Positions 8,461 to 22,845 of a stretch of 64,000 nucleotides of DNA are shown here, one piece after another. Source of the DNA: Clostridium sp. CF012 (GTDB taxonomy: Bacteria; Bacillota; Clostridia; Clostridiales; Clostridiaceae); assembly GCF_018861755.1 (NCBI RefSeq), contig NZ_JAHLEF010000024.1, positions 1-64,000 on the forward strand, written 5' to 3'. Made by a program: the position numbers and the translations under genes. How positions within the stretch are numbered: the first letter of the stretch is position 1; each line of letters begins with the position of its first letter. The notes under the pieces were generated by a model, which ran no database searches, was not told where the DNA came from, and was given only the letters and a program-made list of their open reading frames with translations.

Positions 8461-8709
8461 ATGCTAATCTTAACTATTCAAATAATTGCTATATGCGCCA
8501 TGTTAACCTTTATGTTTATTGGAATATGGGGTTTTATTTTATTAATTAAAATATATGGCCAGTTAAGATATAAAAATTATTTAATGGAGAAACTTATACA
8601 AACCACCTCTAAATTATCTTTAACCTATGGAAACATAGCGCATCCTAAAGAGGATGTTAAAATTGAAGATACTATTAAATCCACTGAAAAAGAAACATTG
8701 GAATCCTAA
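8461..8709 (+). CDS. Small single-pass membrane protein
   Basis: 82 aa with one hydrophobic helix at about 4-30 and a charged cytoplasmic tail. A strong GGGGGAA ribosome site precedes the ATG and a rho-independent terminator follows directly, so it is a monocistronic unit. The AT-rich upstream stretch holds two TATAAT boxes (8391, 8402) without a clear -35. Function unknown. Confidence 0.75.
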   Translation: MLILTIQIIAICAMLTFMFIGIWGFILLIKIYGQLRYKNYLMEKLIQTTSKLSLTYGNIAHPKEDVKIEDTIKSTEKETLES

Positions 8710-8713
8710 CATA

Positions 8714-8739
8714 AAAAAGACGTCATATGGCGTCTTTTT
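8714..8739 (+). terminator. Rho-independent terminator
   Basis: AAAAAGACG and CGTCTTTTT flank an 8-base loop just after the stop of the small membrane protein, with a T run at the 3' side. Confidence 0.85.
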
Positions 8740-8784
8740 CTTTATCCGCAACTAAAGCTAATGCTTGTTTTGTGGGGATCATAT

Positions 8785-9513
8785 CTAAACCGGCAAAACC
8801 GAGATAATATAACCACCGACAATTAAGCTTATAAGATTTGCGATAAAAACATAAATTAAGATACGGCTCTTTTTATGCTCCTCAATGAAAATGGGAAACG
8901 CAATCATTTCAGCCGCAAATACAAAAACCTCTCCTATAATTAAGCTGAAAATCAAATAGCTTGGCATTAGCGAAGCTCTGCTATTCAAAAAAATATTCAA
9001 TACACCCTGCGTAACAAGGTTTATTGCAAGAAACACAACCCAACTTCTCTTTTGTCTAAATCTAAAGATCAAAAAAATAATACCTTCAAGCAAAAGCGTA
9101 AGCAGTAAACGTATTGACACCAAGAGCACCGAGCGAAATGGATATTTCCCGGGCGTAAACTTCCTATTGGATACGTCCAAGGTAAACACGTTATTATACC
9201 CCTGCAAGGGTTCACCAAGCGTACATTCAAAGCTCTCCCCCTTTGTGGTGACCTTGAATGTATACACACCACTGGCCTGCATATCTCTCGAATAAAAAGC
9301 ATAATATCCTTCCCATGCAACCCGTCGAACCCTCGCTTTTGGTTGGTTTTCATTGGATACTAATACAATTGAAAGGTCATCTGGCGGATTGTTAATGAGT
9401 ATAACCAATGATGGCGGTTCCGCAGAATTTGCCGAGGCTTTTGTAGGAATGATTGAAATCATCACCATACATAACACCATAACCAATAGCAAGCGTTTAC
9501 CAGTCTTGTTCAT
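8785..9513 (-). CDS. Secreted-domain multipass membrane protein, unknown
   Basis: 242 aa. A signal peptide ending near TKASA (about 28) is followed by an extracytoplasmic domain to about residue 128, rich in beta-type sequence, then four hydrophobic helices. I do not recognise the family. Base composition is visibly more G+C-rich than the neighbours (for example around 9150-9330), and it stands alone between two terminators, which suggests acquisition from another source. The ATG follows a GGGGG ribosome site. Confidence 0.75.
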   Translation of the reverse strand: MNKTGKRLLLVMVLCMVMISIIPTKASANSAEPPSLVILINNPPDDLSIVLVSNENQPKARVRRVAWEGYYAFYSRDMQASGVYTFKVTTKGESFECTLGEPLQGYNNVFTLDVSNRKFTPGKYPFRSVLLVSIRLLLTLLLEGIIFLIFRFRQKRSWVVFLAINLVTQGVLNIFLNSRASLMPSYLIFSLIIGEVFVFAAEMIAFPIFIEEHKKSRILIYVFIANLISLIVGGYIISVLPV

Positions 9514-9645
9514 ATTATAACCCCCTACTAAATAATCTTTATTTATATTATTTTAGAATTGTGTACAGCATATAATATACTAATTATAACATAAATTTTA
9601 AATATTAGAATTTAAATACAGCTTATTTAATTATGTGCACATAAA

Positions 9646-9684
9646 AAATATCATGTGATTTTTTTACGAAATCACATGATATTT
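9646..9684 (-). terminator. Terminator after ligA
   Basis: Perfect 16-bp stem AAATATCATGTGATTT and its complement, 7-base loop, with a T run downstream on the minus strand. It lies 14 bases past the ligA stop. Confidence 0.85.
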
Positions 9685-9697
9685 AATGTATTTTTTT

Positions 9698-11752
<2,055 letters not shown>

Positions 11753-11773
11753 TTACTACTGCGTATCCCAAAT

Positions 11774-11803
11774 AAAATAACTAGCATACTCACTAGTTAT
11801 TTT
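11774..11803 (-). terminator. Hairpin between pcrA and ligA
   Basis: 11-bp perfect stem AAAATAACTAG and complement with an 8-base loop, 13 bases after the pcrA stop. The downstream T tract is short, so it may be a partial terminator or an RNA processing/stability hairpin. Confidence 0.6.
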
Positions 11804-11815
11804 ATGGGACATGTT

Positions 11816-14083
11816 CTATAACATTTCTATAGGTGCTTTATCTAATACCAATTTTTTTATCCCCATATTATCAAAGGCTATTGAAATTAGGGTGTCACCG
11901 TTTGAATTTGAAATTGACACAATGGTTCCTATTCCAAATTTACCATGTTTAACTTTTCTACCTACTGTAGCTTCACTCTTTATACTTTGCTGTCTTATAT
12001 TGCTACCTTGACCCGTAACTGATAGGTAATCTTGCGTGGTGGCAGAACTCTCTGCACCATTTGAACTCATGAGTCCATGAGGGTTAAACTTTTGTGGTGC
12101 TTTAGTGTTATTTCTTTTCAAGACTTGCACAGTCCTATTTTTATTTCCCCCAATAATTTCTTTTAAGTCTGGAGAGATTTCACTGATAAAATCAGAAGGT
12201 GCATAACCTACAGTTCTTCCAAACACCATTCTACTCTCTGCAGAAGTTATATAAAGCTTCTCTTCTGCCCTTGTTATAGCAACATAGCATAGACGTCTAG
12301 ATTCTTCCATTTCAGTAAAATCATTAAAGGAAGACATACCTGGGAATATCCCATTTTCCATGCCAACCATGAATACCACTGGAAACTCTAGCCCCTTTGC
12401 ACTATGTACCGTCATCATTGCTGCAGTATCTACAACTTCCTCTGGATTCTCAGAATTCTCTGAACTTGAACCTAAACTAACTCCTTCTAAGAAGGCTAAT
12501 AGTGATTTGTCCTCTGAAGTTCTTTCAAATTCTACAGCATCTGATACTAATTCCTTTATATTTTCTACCCTGCTTTCATCCTCAGGTTCCTTAGATGTTT
12601 CTAATTGCTTTAAATAACCTGTTTCGCTCAAAATAGACTTAATTAAATCCGCTACAGTGACCTCTTCTTTTTTAGCCATAAAACTATTCATAAGGCTAAC
12701 AAACTTATTTATAGATGATGTATTTCTAGTGGTAAGCGATGGTATAAACTCTACATCTAGAATAGCACTATACAAACATTGATCTATATCAGTTGCAAAG
12801 TCTTGAATCTTTTGAATAGTTGCATCACCTATATTTCTCTTAGGTACATTTATAATCCTTTTTAATGCAATATCGTCAAGAGGATTATTCATAAGCTTTA
12901 AATAGGCCATTATATCCTTTATTTCTTTTCTATCATAGAACTTTAATCCTCCTACTATTCTATAGGGAATTAAGGTTTTCCTGAAGCTTTCCTCAAAAAT
13001 ACGGGATTGGGAATTCATCCTATATAAAATTGCAAAATCCTTAAAGCTCTTATTTTCCTCTTGCATAATTGACTTAATCTGACTTGCTACAAAATTTGCC
13101 TCATCTCTATCTGAAAAGGCTCTATATAAATTGATTTTATCTCCACTTTCTTTTTCAGTTCTTAGTGCCTTATCTTTTCTTTGAGAATTATTTTTTATAA
13201 CATCATTAGCTGCTGTAAGTATATTTCCATAAGACCTATAATTTTGTTCAAGCTTAACCACTTTTGCTCTTGGATAATCTTTTTCAAAATCTAAAATATT
13301 AGTGACATCAGCACCCCTCCATGCGTAGATGCATTGGTCATCATCTCCAACAACGCATATGTTCTCCCTCTCATCTACTAAAAGCTTTATAAGCATGTAT
13401 TGTGCCTTATTTGTATCCTGATATTCATCTACCATAATATATCTAAACTTATTATGGTAAAAGTCTAAAACATCCTTATTATTTTTAAGTAGTTCCACAG
13501 CTTTAAAAATCAAATCATCGAAATCTAGAGCATTATTGCCCTTTAGTTTTTTTTGATAAAGAACATATATATCAGCAATTTTATTCAATCTAAAATCACT
13601 TTCATTTTCTCTTTTGTATTCTTTAGCAGAAATTAATTCGTTTTTAGCATTTGATATTTTATTTAGAATTTCTGAATCGGTTAAATCTTTTTCATTTATT
13701 TGAAGTTCCTTCATACACTGCTTTATCAAACTTTTTTGATCATAGCTATCATAAATAGTAAAGTTCTTATTATATCCTAGTTTATCTATTTCCCGTCTTA
13801 AGATTCTAACACAACTAGAGTGGAAGGTAGAAATCCACATATTATCTGCTATATTACCTACAAGTGTACGCACTCTATCCTTCATTTCACCAGCTGCTTT
13901 ATTAGTGAAGGTTATGGCTAAAATTTGTGAGGGATATATATTTAAATCTTGAATCATATGGGCAATTCTATAAGTTAAAACTCTAGTTTTTCCAGAGCCT
14001 GCACCAGCCAATATGAGTAGTGGACCATCCACTGTTATTGCAGCCTCGCACTGCTCTTTGTTTAACAAACTTTTCAAATCCAT
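11816..14083 (-). CDS. pcrA: ATP-dependent DNA helicase PcrA (UvrD/Rep family)
   Basis: Superfamily 1A 3'-5' helicase for repair and plasmid or rolling-circle functions, 755 aa. Motif I GAGSGKT is at 27-33, with ITFTNKAAGEM (Ia), DEYQDTN (II), GDDDQCIYAWRGA (III), EQNYRS (IV), MTVHSAKGLEFPVVF (V) and YVAITRAEEKLY (VI). The C-terminal tail has the KHGKFGIGTIVS motif typical of PcrA, which contacts RNA polymerase in Bacillus. AAGGAGT precedes the ATG. Upstream of ligA in the same orientation. Confidence 0.96.
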   Translation of the reverse strand: MDLKSLLNKEQCEAAITVDGPLLILAGAGSGKTRVLTYRIAHMIQDLNIYPSQILAITFTNKAAGEMKDRVRTLVGNIADNMWISTFHSSCVRILRREIDKLGYNKNFTIYDSYDQKSLIKQCMKELQINEKDLTDSEILNKISNAKNELISAKEYKRENESDFRLNKIADIYVLYQKKLKGNNALDFDDLIFKAVELLKNNKDVLDFYHNKFRYIMVDEYQDTNKAQYMLIKLLVDERENICVVGDDDQCIYAWRGADVTNILDFEKDYPRAKVVKLEQNYRSYGNILTAANDVIKNNSQRKDKALRTEKESGDKINLYRAFSDRDEANFVASQIKSIMQEENKSFKDFAILYRMNSQSRIFEESFRKTLIPYRIVGGLKFYDRKEIKDIMAYLKLMNNPLDDIALKRIINVPKRNIGDATIQKIQDFATDIDQCLYSAILDVEFIPSLTTRNTSSINKFVSLMNSFMAKKEEVTVADLIKSILSETGYLKQLETSKEPEDESRVENIKELVSDAVEFERTSEDKSLLAFLEGVSLGSSSENSENPEEVVDTAAMMTVHSAKGLEFPVVFMVGMENGIFPGMSSFNDFTEMEESRRLCYVAITRAEEKLYITSAESRMVFGRTVGYAPSDFISEISPDLKEIIGGNKNRTVQVLKRNNTKAPQKFNPHGLMSSNGAESSATTQDYLSVTGQGSNIRQQSIKSEATVGRKVKHGKFGIGTIVSISNSNGDTLISIAFDNMGIKKLVLDKAPIEML

Positions 14084-14148
14084 AAAAACACTCCTTATAT
14101 ATTAGATTAATACTAGATATCATCTAGCATTACTTATATTTCGCTCAA

Positions 14149-14197
14149 TGCACATTTATATAAATAACAAGTGAATATACTCTTTATTTAAATGTAC
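14149..14197. repeat. GCACAT-type foldback repeat (imperfect)
   Basis: Left arm TGCACATTTATATAAATAAC and right arm TTTATTTAAATGTACC are imperfect complements. It resembles the palindromes at 54220, 56083, 58831 and 61576. It sits in the 273-base gap upstream of pcrA. Confidence 0.45.
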
Positions 14198-14252
14198 CAA
14201 ACACATCTATAATTATATCACACTGCGTGTAAACTTAAACAATTTTAAAAAT

Positions 14253-14317
14253 AGAGACGGTTAATTTATGTTTACTCCAACCTTAGTTATACGAGTAAAT
14301 ATATGTTAACCGTCTCT
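14253..14317 (-). terminator. Terminator after the YerC-like gene
   Basis: Long stem with AGAGACGGTTAA paired to TTAACCGTCTCT and further pairing of GTTTACTC with GAGTAAAT inside. T-rich sequence follows on the minus strand. Confidence 0.8.
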
Positions 14318-14356
14318 TTTTATCAAAGTCTGTGTGGCTCATGAAGATAAATATAC

Positions 14357-14662
14357 TTATTTTTTTAATTTCAGTCGTTCTAATATAAGTTTATATCCAT
14401 CACTACCATAGTTTAATGCTCTATTGATTCTACTTATTGTGGCAGTGCTGGCCCCTGTAGTACTAGCTATATCCAAATAGGTCCTTTTTTCTGCTAACAT
14501 TTTTGCTACTTGAAGTCTTTGCTCAAATGCTTGAATTTCATTTATAGTGCATATATCCTCAAAAAATCTATAGCACTCTTCCTTATTTTGCAGACCTAAA
14601 ATACCATCAAAAAGAAAATCCATATCTTTACTTTCCAATTTAGAACTATATTCACTCATCAT
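14357..14662 (-). CDS. YerC/YecD family TrpR-related regulator
   Basis: 101 aa with a TrpR-like helix-turn-helix: AFEQRLQVAKMLAEKRTYLDI then ATTGASTATISRINRALNYG is the recognition segment (paraphrased from residues about 43-87). This family of small TrpR relatives is widespread in Firmicutes; the ligand and targets are generally unknown. GAGGTG lies before two adjacent ATGs; MSEYSS, one codon in, has the better spacing. Monocistronic, between pcrA and secG. Confidence 0.85.
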   Translation of the reverse strand: MMSEYSSKLESKDMDFLFDGILGLQNKEECYRFFEDICTINEIQAFEQRLQVAKMLAEKRTYLDIASTTGASTATISRINRALNYGSDGYKLILERLKLKK

Positions 14663-14814
14663 CCTTCACCTCTAATAATCATTGATTACTTTAGTCAATT
14701 TTAACATTTATATTATATTTATACTATTAAAATTTTAAAATTCACGAAAATTACGTACCATATAGTATTTTACCTTATCAAAGTAATTTTATAATTTCCA
14801 TGAAATAAAAAAAT

Positions 14815-14846
14815 GCAGTTTATCAAAAAATATTTAAATAAACTGC
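14815..14846 (-). terminator. Terminator after secG
   Basis: 9-bp stem GCAGTTTAT/ATAAACTGC followed on the minus strand by ATTTTTTTATTT. It lies about 50 bases past the secG stop. Confidence 0.8.
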
Positions 14847-14899
14847 TACAAGACAAAATATTTATTTGAATGTTCCTAACTGTGATTTACATAATTATA

Positions 14900-15130
14900 T
14901 TATTTAACTACATTTAACATAACAGTAATTACAATAAAAACAGCTGCTGAGACTGCTGTAATTCGTGCCAAAACTGATTCTGCAGTTTTTGTTTTATTTT
15001 TAGCAAAAAAAGTATCTGAACTCCCTGCTATAAGACCACTTAATCCATTTGATTTACTAGGTTGCATCATAACTGTAACAATTATAACTATTGAAGTTAT
15101 AACCTGTAAAACTACTAGAAGACTATGCAT
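14900..15130 (-). CDS. secG: Preprotein translocase subunit SecG
   Basis: 76 aa, two membrane helices (about 4-22 and 54-74) joined by a loop with the family motif QPSKSNGLSGLIAGSSDTFF. SecG joins SecYE at the membrane to assist SecA-driven export. A GGGGGTG ribosome site precedes the ATG. The position just downstream of eno is common in Firmicutes. Confidence 0.93.
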   Translation of the reverse strand: MHSLLVVLQVITSIVIIVTVMMQPSKSNGLSGLIAGSSDTFFAKNKTKTAESVLARITAVSAAVFIVITVMLNVVK

Positions 15131-15210
15131 GTGAACACCCCCCTATTCATTGAATACATGATTATATTAGTTTATTCTAACACAATTTCATTTAAATATC
15201 CACATAAATG

Positions 15211-15242
15211 TAAGAGCATAGCCTATATAGACTATACTCTTA
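15211..15242 (-). terminator. Probable terminator after eno
   Basis: TAAGAG-ATAG paired with CTAT-CTCTTA with one mismatch, 11 bases past the eno stop. The T tract is weak, so some read-through into secG is possible. Confidence 0.6.
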
Positions 15243-15253
15243 TTTAATGTTAA

Positions 15254-16573
<1,320 letters not shown>

Positions 16574-16702
16574 CTATTTTATTATCTCCTAAGTTAAATT
16601 AAGATAATCCTATAAGTTAAAGAAACTTAAATCTACCTTAGGTAATATAATAATTCCATTTAGTTTTCTTTTAATTAAATAATCACCTTCAGTGCTTTAA
16701 TC

Positions 16703-18235
16703 TTAAAGTGTGATTAAAGATTTTCCTGTCATTTCCTCAGGGGTTTCCAGACCCATAACTGAAAGCATAGTAGGGGCAATATCTGCCAATATTCCACTTT
16801 CTTTTAGCTCCACGCGATGATTTGAAACACAAGTAAACGGAACTAAATTTGTAGTATGTGCTGTCATAGGTTTTCCTGTAGAGAAGTCAATCATTTGCTC
16901 AGAGTTTCCATGATCTGCAGTTATAAATATAGTACCATTTTTATCTAGAACATTCTCAACAATTTTTCCAAGACATATATCCACTGCTTCTATGGCCTTT
17001 TTAGCAGCTTCAAAATCTCCTGTATGCCCTACCATATCTGGATTAGCAAAGTTAAGTATAATCATATCATACTCGTTTGTATCAAGTCTTTTTAATAATT
17101 CCTCAGTAACCTCATATGCACTCATTTCAGGCTTTAAATCATAGGTAGCTACTTTAGGCGATGGAATAAGTGCTCTATCTTCATTATCATTTGGAGCTTC
17201 CACCCCTCCATTAAAGAAGAATGTAACATGAGCATATTTTTCAGTTTCAGCTATTCGGAGCTGTTTTTTGCCCATTTTACTAACATATTCTCCAAGGGTA
17301 TTTGTAAAACTTTCTGATGTGTATGCCACATCCACATTTTCTAGGGACATATCATATTGAGTAGTACATACATAGTTCAAATTTAATGCTTCTCTTTCAA
17401 AGCCAAGGAATACTTTGTCATTTATCGCTCTAGTAATTTCACGAGCTCTGTCTGGTCTAAAATTAAAGAATATCACACTATCATTATTTTTGATAGCAGA
17501 TACTGGCTTATTATTCTCCATTATAACCGTTGGAAGAACAAATTCATCTGTCTTATTATCATGGAAAGCACGGTTAACTGCTTCTATTGCTGATGTATTT
17601 TCTTCGCCTTTAGACAAAACCATAGCATCATATGCAAGCTTTACTCTTTCCCATCTCATATCTCTATCCATAGCATAATATCTACCACTAACAGTAGCAA
17701 TTTTTCCTAGACCAATTTCATTCATATATTGTTCTAAATCTGCTATGTATTCTAACGCTGAACCTGGTTGAACATCCCTACCGTCTAAGAAAGCATGCAC
17801 ATAAACCTTTTTAGCGCCTTTATCCTTCGCAAGTTTTAATAGTGCCTTTAAATGATTGATATGGGAGTGAACTCCTCCATCAGATAATAATCCTAAAAGA
17901 TGTATTGAAGAATCTGCCTCAATAGCTTTATCTATGGCATTATTAAAAGCTGGATTTTTAAAGAAGTTCCCTTCCTTAATTTCTTTTGTTATTCTTGTAA
18001 GTTCTTGGTATATAATTCTACCAGAGCCTATATTTAGATGGCCTACCTCTGAGTTTCCCATTTGCCCCTCTGGTAGTCCTACCTCCAGGCCACTTGCCAT
18101 AAGTTTTGTAGTTGGATATTTCTCGAATATTGCGTCATAGTTTGGTTTATTTGCAGATACTACTGCATTTCCATCTAAATTATCTGATAATCCAAACCCA
18201 TCTAGAATCATTAACATTACTGGTTTCTTTGGCAT
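16703..18235 (-). CDS. gpmI: 2,3-bisphosphoglycerate-independent phosphoglycerate mutase
   Basis: Interconverts 3- and 2-phosphoglycerate using two Mn2+ ions; alkaline-phosphatase superfamily. The nucleophile Ser lies in [14 protein letters not shown], with metal motifs [25 protein letters not shown] and TADHGNSE. Start set at MPKKPVML with GGAGG 7 bases upstream. 510 aa, normal. Expected manganese dependence, common in spore formers. It lies 56 bases downstream of tpiA. Confidence 0.97.
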   Translation of the reverse strand: MPKKPVMLMILDGFGLSDNLDGNAVVSANKPNYDAIFEKYPTTKLMASGLEVGLPEGQMGNSEVGHLNIGSGRIIYQELTRITKEIKEGNFFKNPAFNNAIDKAIEADSSIHLLGLLSDGGVHSHINHLKALLKLAKDKGAKKVYVHAFLDGRDVQPGSALEYIADLEQYMNEIGLGKIATVSGRYYAMDRDMRWERVKLAYDAMVLSKGEENTSAIEAVNRAFHDNKTDEFVLPTVIMENNKPVSAIKNNDSVIFFNFRPDRAREITRAINDKVFLGFEREALNLNYVCTTQYDMSLENVDVAYTSESFTNTLGEYVSKMGKKQLRIAETEKYAHVTFFFNGGVEAPNDNEDRALIPSPKVATYDLKPEMSAYEVTEELLKRLDTNEYDMIILNFANPDMVGHTGDFEAAKKAIEAVDICLGKIVENVLDKNGTIFITADHGNSEQMIDFSTGKPMTAHTTNLVPFTCVSNHRVELKESGILADIAPTMLSVMGLETPEEMTGKSLITL

Positions 18236-18291
18236 TTTTGTTCCTCCCACCCGCTCTTTTTCTCTAACATATATATCTATTTATCTAAATT

Positions 18292-19038
18292 CTAATAGTT
18301 TACTATTCCTGCAAAGTCTTCTGCTTTAAGACTAGCTCCTCCAATTAACCCACCATCTATATCTGATTTACCCATCTGTTCACTTATAGTTGAAGGTTTA
18401 ACTGAACCACCATATTGAATTCTAAGCTTATTTGAAACATCAGATCCAAACATGGCTCCAACAGTTTTTCTTATAAATCCAATTGTCTCATTAGCCTCAT
18501 CCGCAGTTGCAGTTTTTCCTGTTCCTATTGCCCATATTGGTTCATAAGCTATAACCAATCTTTCCACTTGCTCTTTTGTAAGTCCTGCTAAATCTATTTT
18601 TATTTGATTATCTAAGACTTTTTCTGTAATATTTGATTCTCTTTGTGCAAGAGTTTCTCCCATGCAAAGTATAGGAGAAATACTATGATTATAAGCAGCT
18701 TTAAGCTTTTTGTTTACAGTTTCATCTGTCTCATTGAAATACTGTCTTCTCTCACTATGGCCAATTATAACATATTCAACACCCATATCTTTTAACATTC
18801 CTGGTGAAACTTCACCTGTAAAAGCACCATTTTCTTCAAAATGCATGTTTTGAGCTCCTACTTTTATATTTGATCCCTTAGCTGCTTTTATTACTGCATC
18901 TAAACATAAAAATGTAGGGCAAACTACAACTTCACATTGTGCATCTTTAACCAAAGGCTTTATTTTCTCAATTAAACTTACAGCTTCAGATACAGTTTTA
19001 TTCATCTTCCAATTACCTGCAATTATACCTTTTCTCAT
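18292..19038 (-). CDS. tpiA: Triosephosphate isomerase
   Basis: TIM barrel, 248 aa. Substrate Lys and Asn in GNWKMNK (8-14), electrophile His in GHSERR, catalytic Glu in [11 protein letters not shown], and phosphate loop YGGSVK. AGGAGGG precedes the ATG. Lies between pgk and gpmI in the same direction. Confidence 0.97.
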   Translation of the reverse strand: MRKGIIAGNWKMNKTVSEAVSLIEKIKPLVKDAQCEVVVCPTFLCLDAVIKAAKGSNIKVGAQNMHFEENGAFTGEVSPGMLKDMGVEYVIIGHSERRQYFNETDETVNKKLKAAYNHSISPILCMGETLAQRESNITEKVLDNQIKIDLAGLTKEQVERLVIAYEPIWAIGTGKTATADEANETIGFIRKTVGAMFGSDVSNKLRIQYGGSVKPSTISEQMGKSDIDGGLIGGASLKAEDFAGIVNY

Positions 19039-19175
19039 TGTAAAACCCTCCTAATTGTTGTTTTGTGGTAGATGTGAACTATTAATTGTTATCTCCCTCA
19101 TTTGTCTTTAGAGTGATTACTTTGAGGGGGACAACAGCTAATATTTATTACTTTAACATAACAAAATTTATTTAA

Positions 19176-20372
19176 TTATTTATTTGTAAGCGCTTCGATC
19201 CCTGGTAACAATTTACCCTCTAAAAATTCAAGTGATGCTCCACCACCTGTAGATATGTGAGTCATTTTGTCTCCAAATCCTAATTGGTTAACTGCTGCTG
19301 CACTATCTCCACCACCTATTACAGTAGTTCCATCGACTTTTGACATAGCCTCAGCTACCGCTATAGTTCCCTTTGCAAAACTTGCAAATTCGAATACTCC
19401 CATTGGTCCGTTCCAAATAATAGTTTTTGCTATGCTTATAGCACCTTTGTAAATATCACAAGTCTTAGGTCCAATATCAAGTCCCATATATCCATCTGGA
19501 ATATTTTGATTATCAGTAACTACCGGCTTTGCCTCAGCTGAAAATCTATCCGCAACAATGTGATCCACTGGTAATAAGAATTTAACTCCCTTCGACTCCG
19601 CTCTTTGCATCATATCTTTAGCATATTCTACTTTATCTTCCTCAACGAGTGAACTCCCTATAGAATAACCACCAGCTTTTAAGAAAGTGTAAGCCATTCC
19701 TCCACCAATTATTAAAGTATCTACCTTTTCAAGCAAATTAGCAATAACATCTATTTTATCCGAAACCTTAGCTCCACCTAAAATTGCTACAAAAGGTCTA
19801 ACTGGTTGATCTACTGCTTCTCCTAAGAATTTCAATTCCTTTTGAATTAAGTATCCACATACTGAAGTTTCAATAAACTGCGTTACCCCAACTGTAGAGC
19901 AATGAGCTCTATGAGCTGTTCCAAAGGCATCATTTACAAATATATCTGCAAGGGATGCGAGTTCTTTTGAAAAGTTCTCACTGTTTTTAGTTTCTTCTTT
20001 TCTATATCTTGTATTTTCTAATAACAAAACATCTCCGTCTTTCATTTTTGCTACGGCGAATTTTACATTATCACTAACTACATTTGGATCTGCTGCAAAA
20101 ACTACTTCTTTTCCTAACATTTCACTTAATCTCTTAGCAACTGGTGCTAGTGAAAGTTCCGGTCTTGGCTCTCCACTTGGTTTTCCAAGGTGTGAGCATA
20201 AAATAACCTTTGCTCCATTTTTAACTAAGTAATTTATTGTAGGCATTGCGCCGGAGAGCCTATTTATATCTGTAATTACGCCCTCACTTAATGGAACATT
20301 AAAATCACATCTAACTAAAACCTTTTTACCTTTAACCTCAATATCTTCTATGGTTTTTTTATTAAATTTCAT
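19176..20372 (-). CDS. pgk: Phosphoglycerate kinase
   Basis: Makes ATP from 1,3-bisphosphoglycerate. N-domain substrate residues are in RCDFNVPL and LCSHLGKP; the nucleotide domain has GGAKVSDKI, the WNGPMGVFE motif and GGGDSAAA near the C-terminus. Start set at MKFNKKTI, because GAGGAGA lies 6 bases before it while an upstream ATG directly abuts the ribosome site. 398 aa. Between gap and tpiA. Confidence 0.97.
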   Translation of the reverse strand: MKFNKKTIEDIEVKGKKVLVRCDFNVPLSEGVITDINRLSGAMPTINYLVKNGAKVILCSHLGKPSGEPRPELSLAPVAKRLSEMLGKEVVFAADPNVVSDNVKFAVAKMKDGDVLLLENTRYRKEETKNSENFSKELASLADIFVNDAFGTAHRAHCSTVGVTQFIETSVCGYLIQKELKFLGEAVDQPVRPFVAILGGAKVSDKIDVIANLLEKVDTLIIGGGMAYTFLKAGGYSIGSSLVEEDKVEYAKDMMQRAESKGVKFLLPVDHIVADRFSAEAKPVVTDNQNIPDGYMGLDIGPKTCDIYKGAISIAKTIIWNGPMGVFEFASFAKGTIAVAEAMSKVDGTTVIGGGDSAAAVNQLGFGDKMTHISTGGGASLEFLEGKLLPGIEALTNK

Positions 20373-20470
20373 ACACATTCTCCTCTCATATTGTTTATTA
20401 TTAAACTGTGGTAACCTACAATGATTATTGTTAGTCTAAATTTAACATCATATTCTTATATAATTAAAAA

Positions 20471-20506
20471 GGCCTGATTTTATAGATTAACTATAAAACC
20501 AAACCT
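20471..20506 (-). terminator. Terminator-like hairpin after gap
   Basis: Stem of TGGTTTTATAG with CTATAAAATCA plus an outer GG/CC pairing, then TTTTTAATT on the minus strand. It lies 70 bases past the gap stop and before pgk, so part of the transcripts from the cggR promoter may stop here, which would make gap the most abundant message. Confidence 0.75.
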
Positions 20507-20576
20507 TAATATTATACTTACTGTTTGCCTACAGTTAGATTATAGTTTGCTAACAGTTTTATAGTAAAATTAATTC

Positions 20577-21605
<1,029 letters not shown>

Positions 21606-21663
21606 TTATAAAATAATTATATGTAAATATATAATTTTTTCTTTTACAGAATCATTATATAGT

Positions 21664-22698
21664 TTACTCTTTTTTCTCCAGAATATTTATAATTTCCTTT
21701 GCAGCCGCTTCATCAATTATTAAAACAGTGCTTGAACGATTGATTTCAGTTGCTATAATGGCTCTAGCTTTATTCTTTCCAGCTGCTACTGCAATTAGGG
21801 TTTTAATATTTAAGACATCTTCATTTTTCACCCCAATAGTAGGTGTAGAATGAACTATTTTTCCTAATTCATTATAATAATGACCAAACGTCTCTCCTAC
21901 AGCGCCTAATTCTTCTAGGTCCCTTATATCCTCTTCGGATAGACCTCTTTTCCTAGCCATGTCTGTAGCGATTCCTATTCCATAAATAAGAACTTCGGCA
22001 CTTCTGATTTTTTCAATTATGTTTTTTATTTCTTTTTCATTTAATATAGTTTCAAGTGCTGCATTGCTCAAATTATCAGGTGCATGAAGTAATTCATAAT
22101 TACCACCAATTTTATCTGCAAGTCTTGCCACTAACGTATTAGCTTGAATTTCTACATTTCTTGCCATACCGCCTCTAGCTGGAAGCACTAAAATATTGCT
22201 GTGTTTATTGTTTTTAGTAAAACCCTCTACAACTTGTTTAACTGTTGATCCACCTGTTAATGCAATTATACTATTATCTTTAATAATATCCATGGCGAAA
22301 CTCGCAGCTACCTTTCCAAGTTCTTTAAGTACACTTTTATCAATGTCTACATCTCCAGGAACAACTATAACTTGTTGAAGCTTTAAATACTTCTCAATAA
22401 ACTTCTCAATTTTAGATAAGCCTTTAATTTCATGAATAAACCCTTTTAGCTTTTCTATAATTTCTTCTCCATCAGCTGTTATAAACATACCTGATGCATT
22501 AACCTCAATTAAATTCTGAGATTTCAAAAAGTTTATTTCATTTCTTACTATTCTTTCGCTTATATTCATGTCATTCGCCAAAATTCTTCGTCCTATAGGC
22601 CCATCATAATATATCACTCTTAGTATATCATACCTTTTTTGGAGAAGTTCTATAAGTTCTGGCACTACCTTTTGTTGTAATTTTAATATATTCTGCAA
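21664..22698 (-). CDS. cggR: Central glycolytic genes regulator CggR (SorC family)
   Basis: 344 aa. An N-terminal winged helix-turn-helix (RYDILRVIYYDGPIGRR, ANDMNISERIVRNEIN) precedes a SugR/SorC-type effector domain (ALTGGSTVKQVVEG, GIGIATDMARKRG) that in Bacillus binds fructose-1,6-bisphosphate. The start is TTG with AGAGGTG upstream. It represses the gap operon when sugar flux is low. A two-unit operator of the expected type lies directly upstream (22710-22749), supporting autoregulation. Confidence 0.93.
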   Translation of the reverse strand: MQNILKLQQKVVPELIELLQKRYDILRVIYYDGPIGRRILANDMNISERIVRNEINFLKSQNLIEVNASGMFITADGEEIIEKLKGFIHEIKGLSKIEKFIEKYLKLQQVIVVPGDVDIDKSVLKELGKVAASFAMDIIKDNSIIALTGGSTVKQVVEGFTKNNKHSNILVLPARGGMARNVEIQANTLVARLADKIGGNYELLHAPDNLSNAALETILNEKEIKNIIEKIRSAEVLIYGIGIATDMARKRGLSEEDIRDLEELGAVGETFGHYYNELGKIVHSTPTIGVKNEDVLNIKTLIAVAAGKNKARAIIATEINRSSTVLIIDEAAAKEIINILEKKE

Positions 22699-22709
22699 TT
22701 GAACACCTC

Positions 22710-22749
22710 TCTGGACTATTTAAGTCCCAGCACATATTTTTTGTTCCCA
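22710..22749 (-). promoter_or_regulatory. CggR-type operator
   Basis: On the minus strand two TGGGA(A/C) boxes lie exactly 20 bases apart; the second is TGGGACTTAAATAGTC. The Bacillus CggR site is a direct repeat of CGGGAC-N6-TGTC with a 20-bp period, so spacing and box sequence agree, although the first unit keeps only its left half. It lies directly downstream of the -10 box and 12 bases before the TTG start. Confidence 0.7.
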
Positions 22750-22754
22750 CTTAC

Positions 22755-22783
22755 ATTATAGATGAAATACTAACTTTTTTAAA
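22755..22783 (-). promoter_or_regulatory. Promoter of the cggR-gap operon
   Basis: A perfect TATAAT (22755-22760) with TTTAAA 17 bases upstream as a weak -35. An inverted repeat AATACTAA...TTAGTATT overlaps the -35 region. The operator immediately downstream fits a roadblock or RNA-polymerase-holding type of repression. Confidence 0.6.
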
Positions 22784-22791
22784 TTAGTATT

Positions 22792-22821
22792 TGAAAAAAA
22801 AATGTTAACATTGTGTTAACA
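22792..22821 (-). terminator. Terminator after rpoN
   Basis: TGTTAACA-CAA-TGTTAACA, an 8-bp stem with a 3-base loop, followed on the minus strand by a run of nine T. Low G+C in the stem makes it modest in strength. Confidence 0.6.
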
Positions 22822-22845
22822 AGACATTTAAAAATAATATATCAC

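Noticed and set aside
19091-19131. Terminator between pgk and tpiA (CCCTCA...TGAGGG)
   Set aside because: Loop of more than 20 bases and no T tract; pairing may be chance.
22803-22821. Rex-type redox operator (TGTTAACA palindrome) upstream of cggR
   Set aside because: Half-site spacing is 7 instead of 4 bases, and the palindrome is followed by a T9 run after rpoN, so a terminator explains it better.
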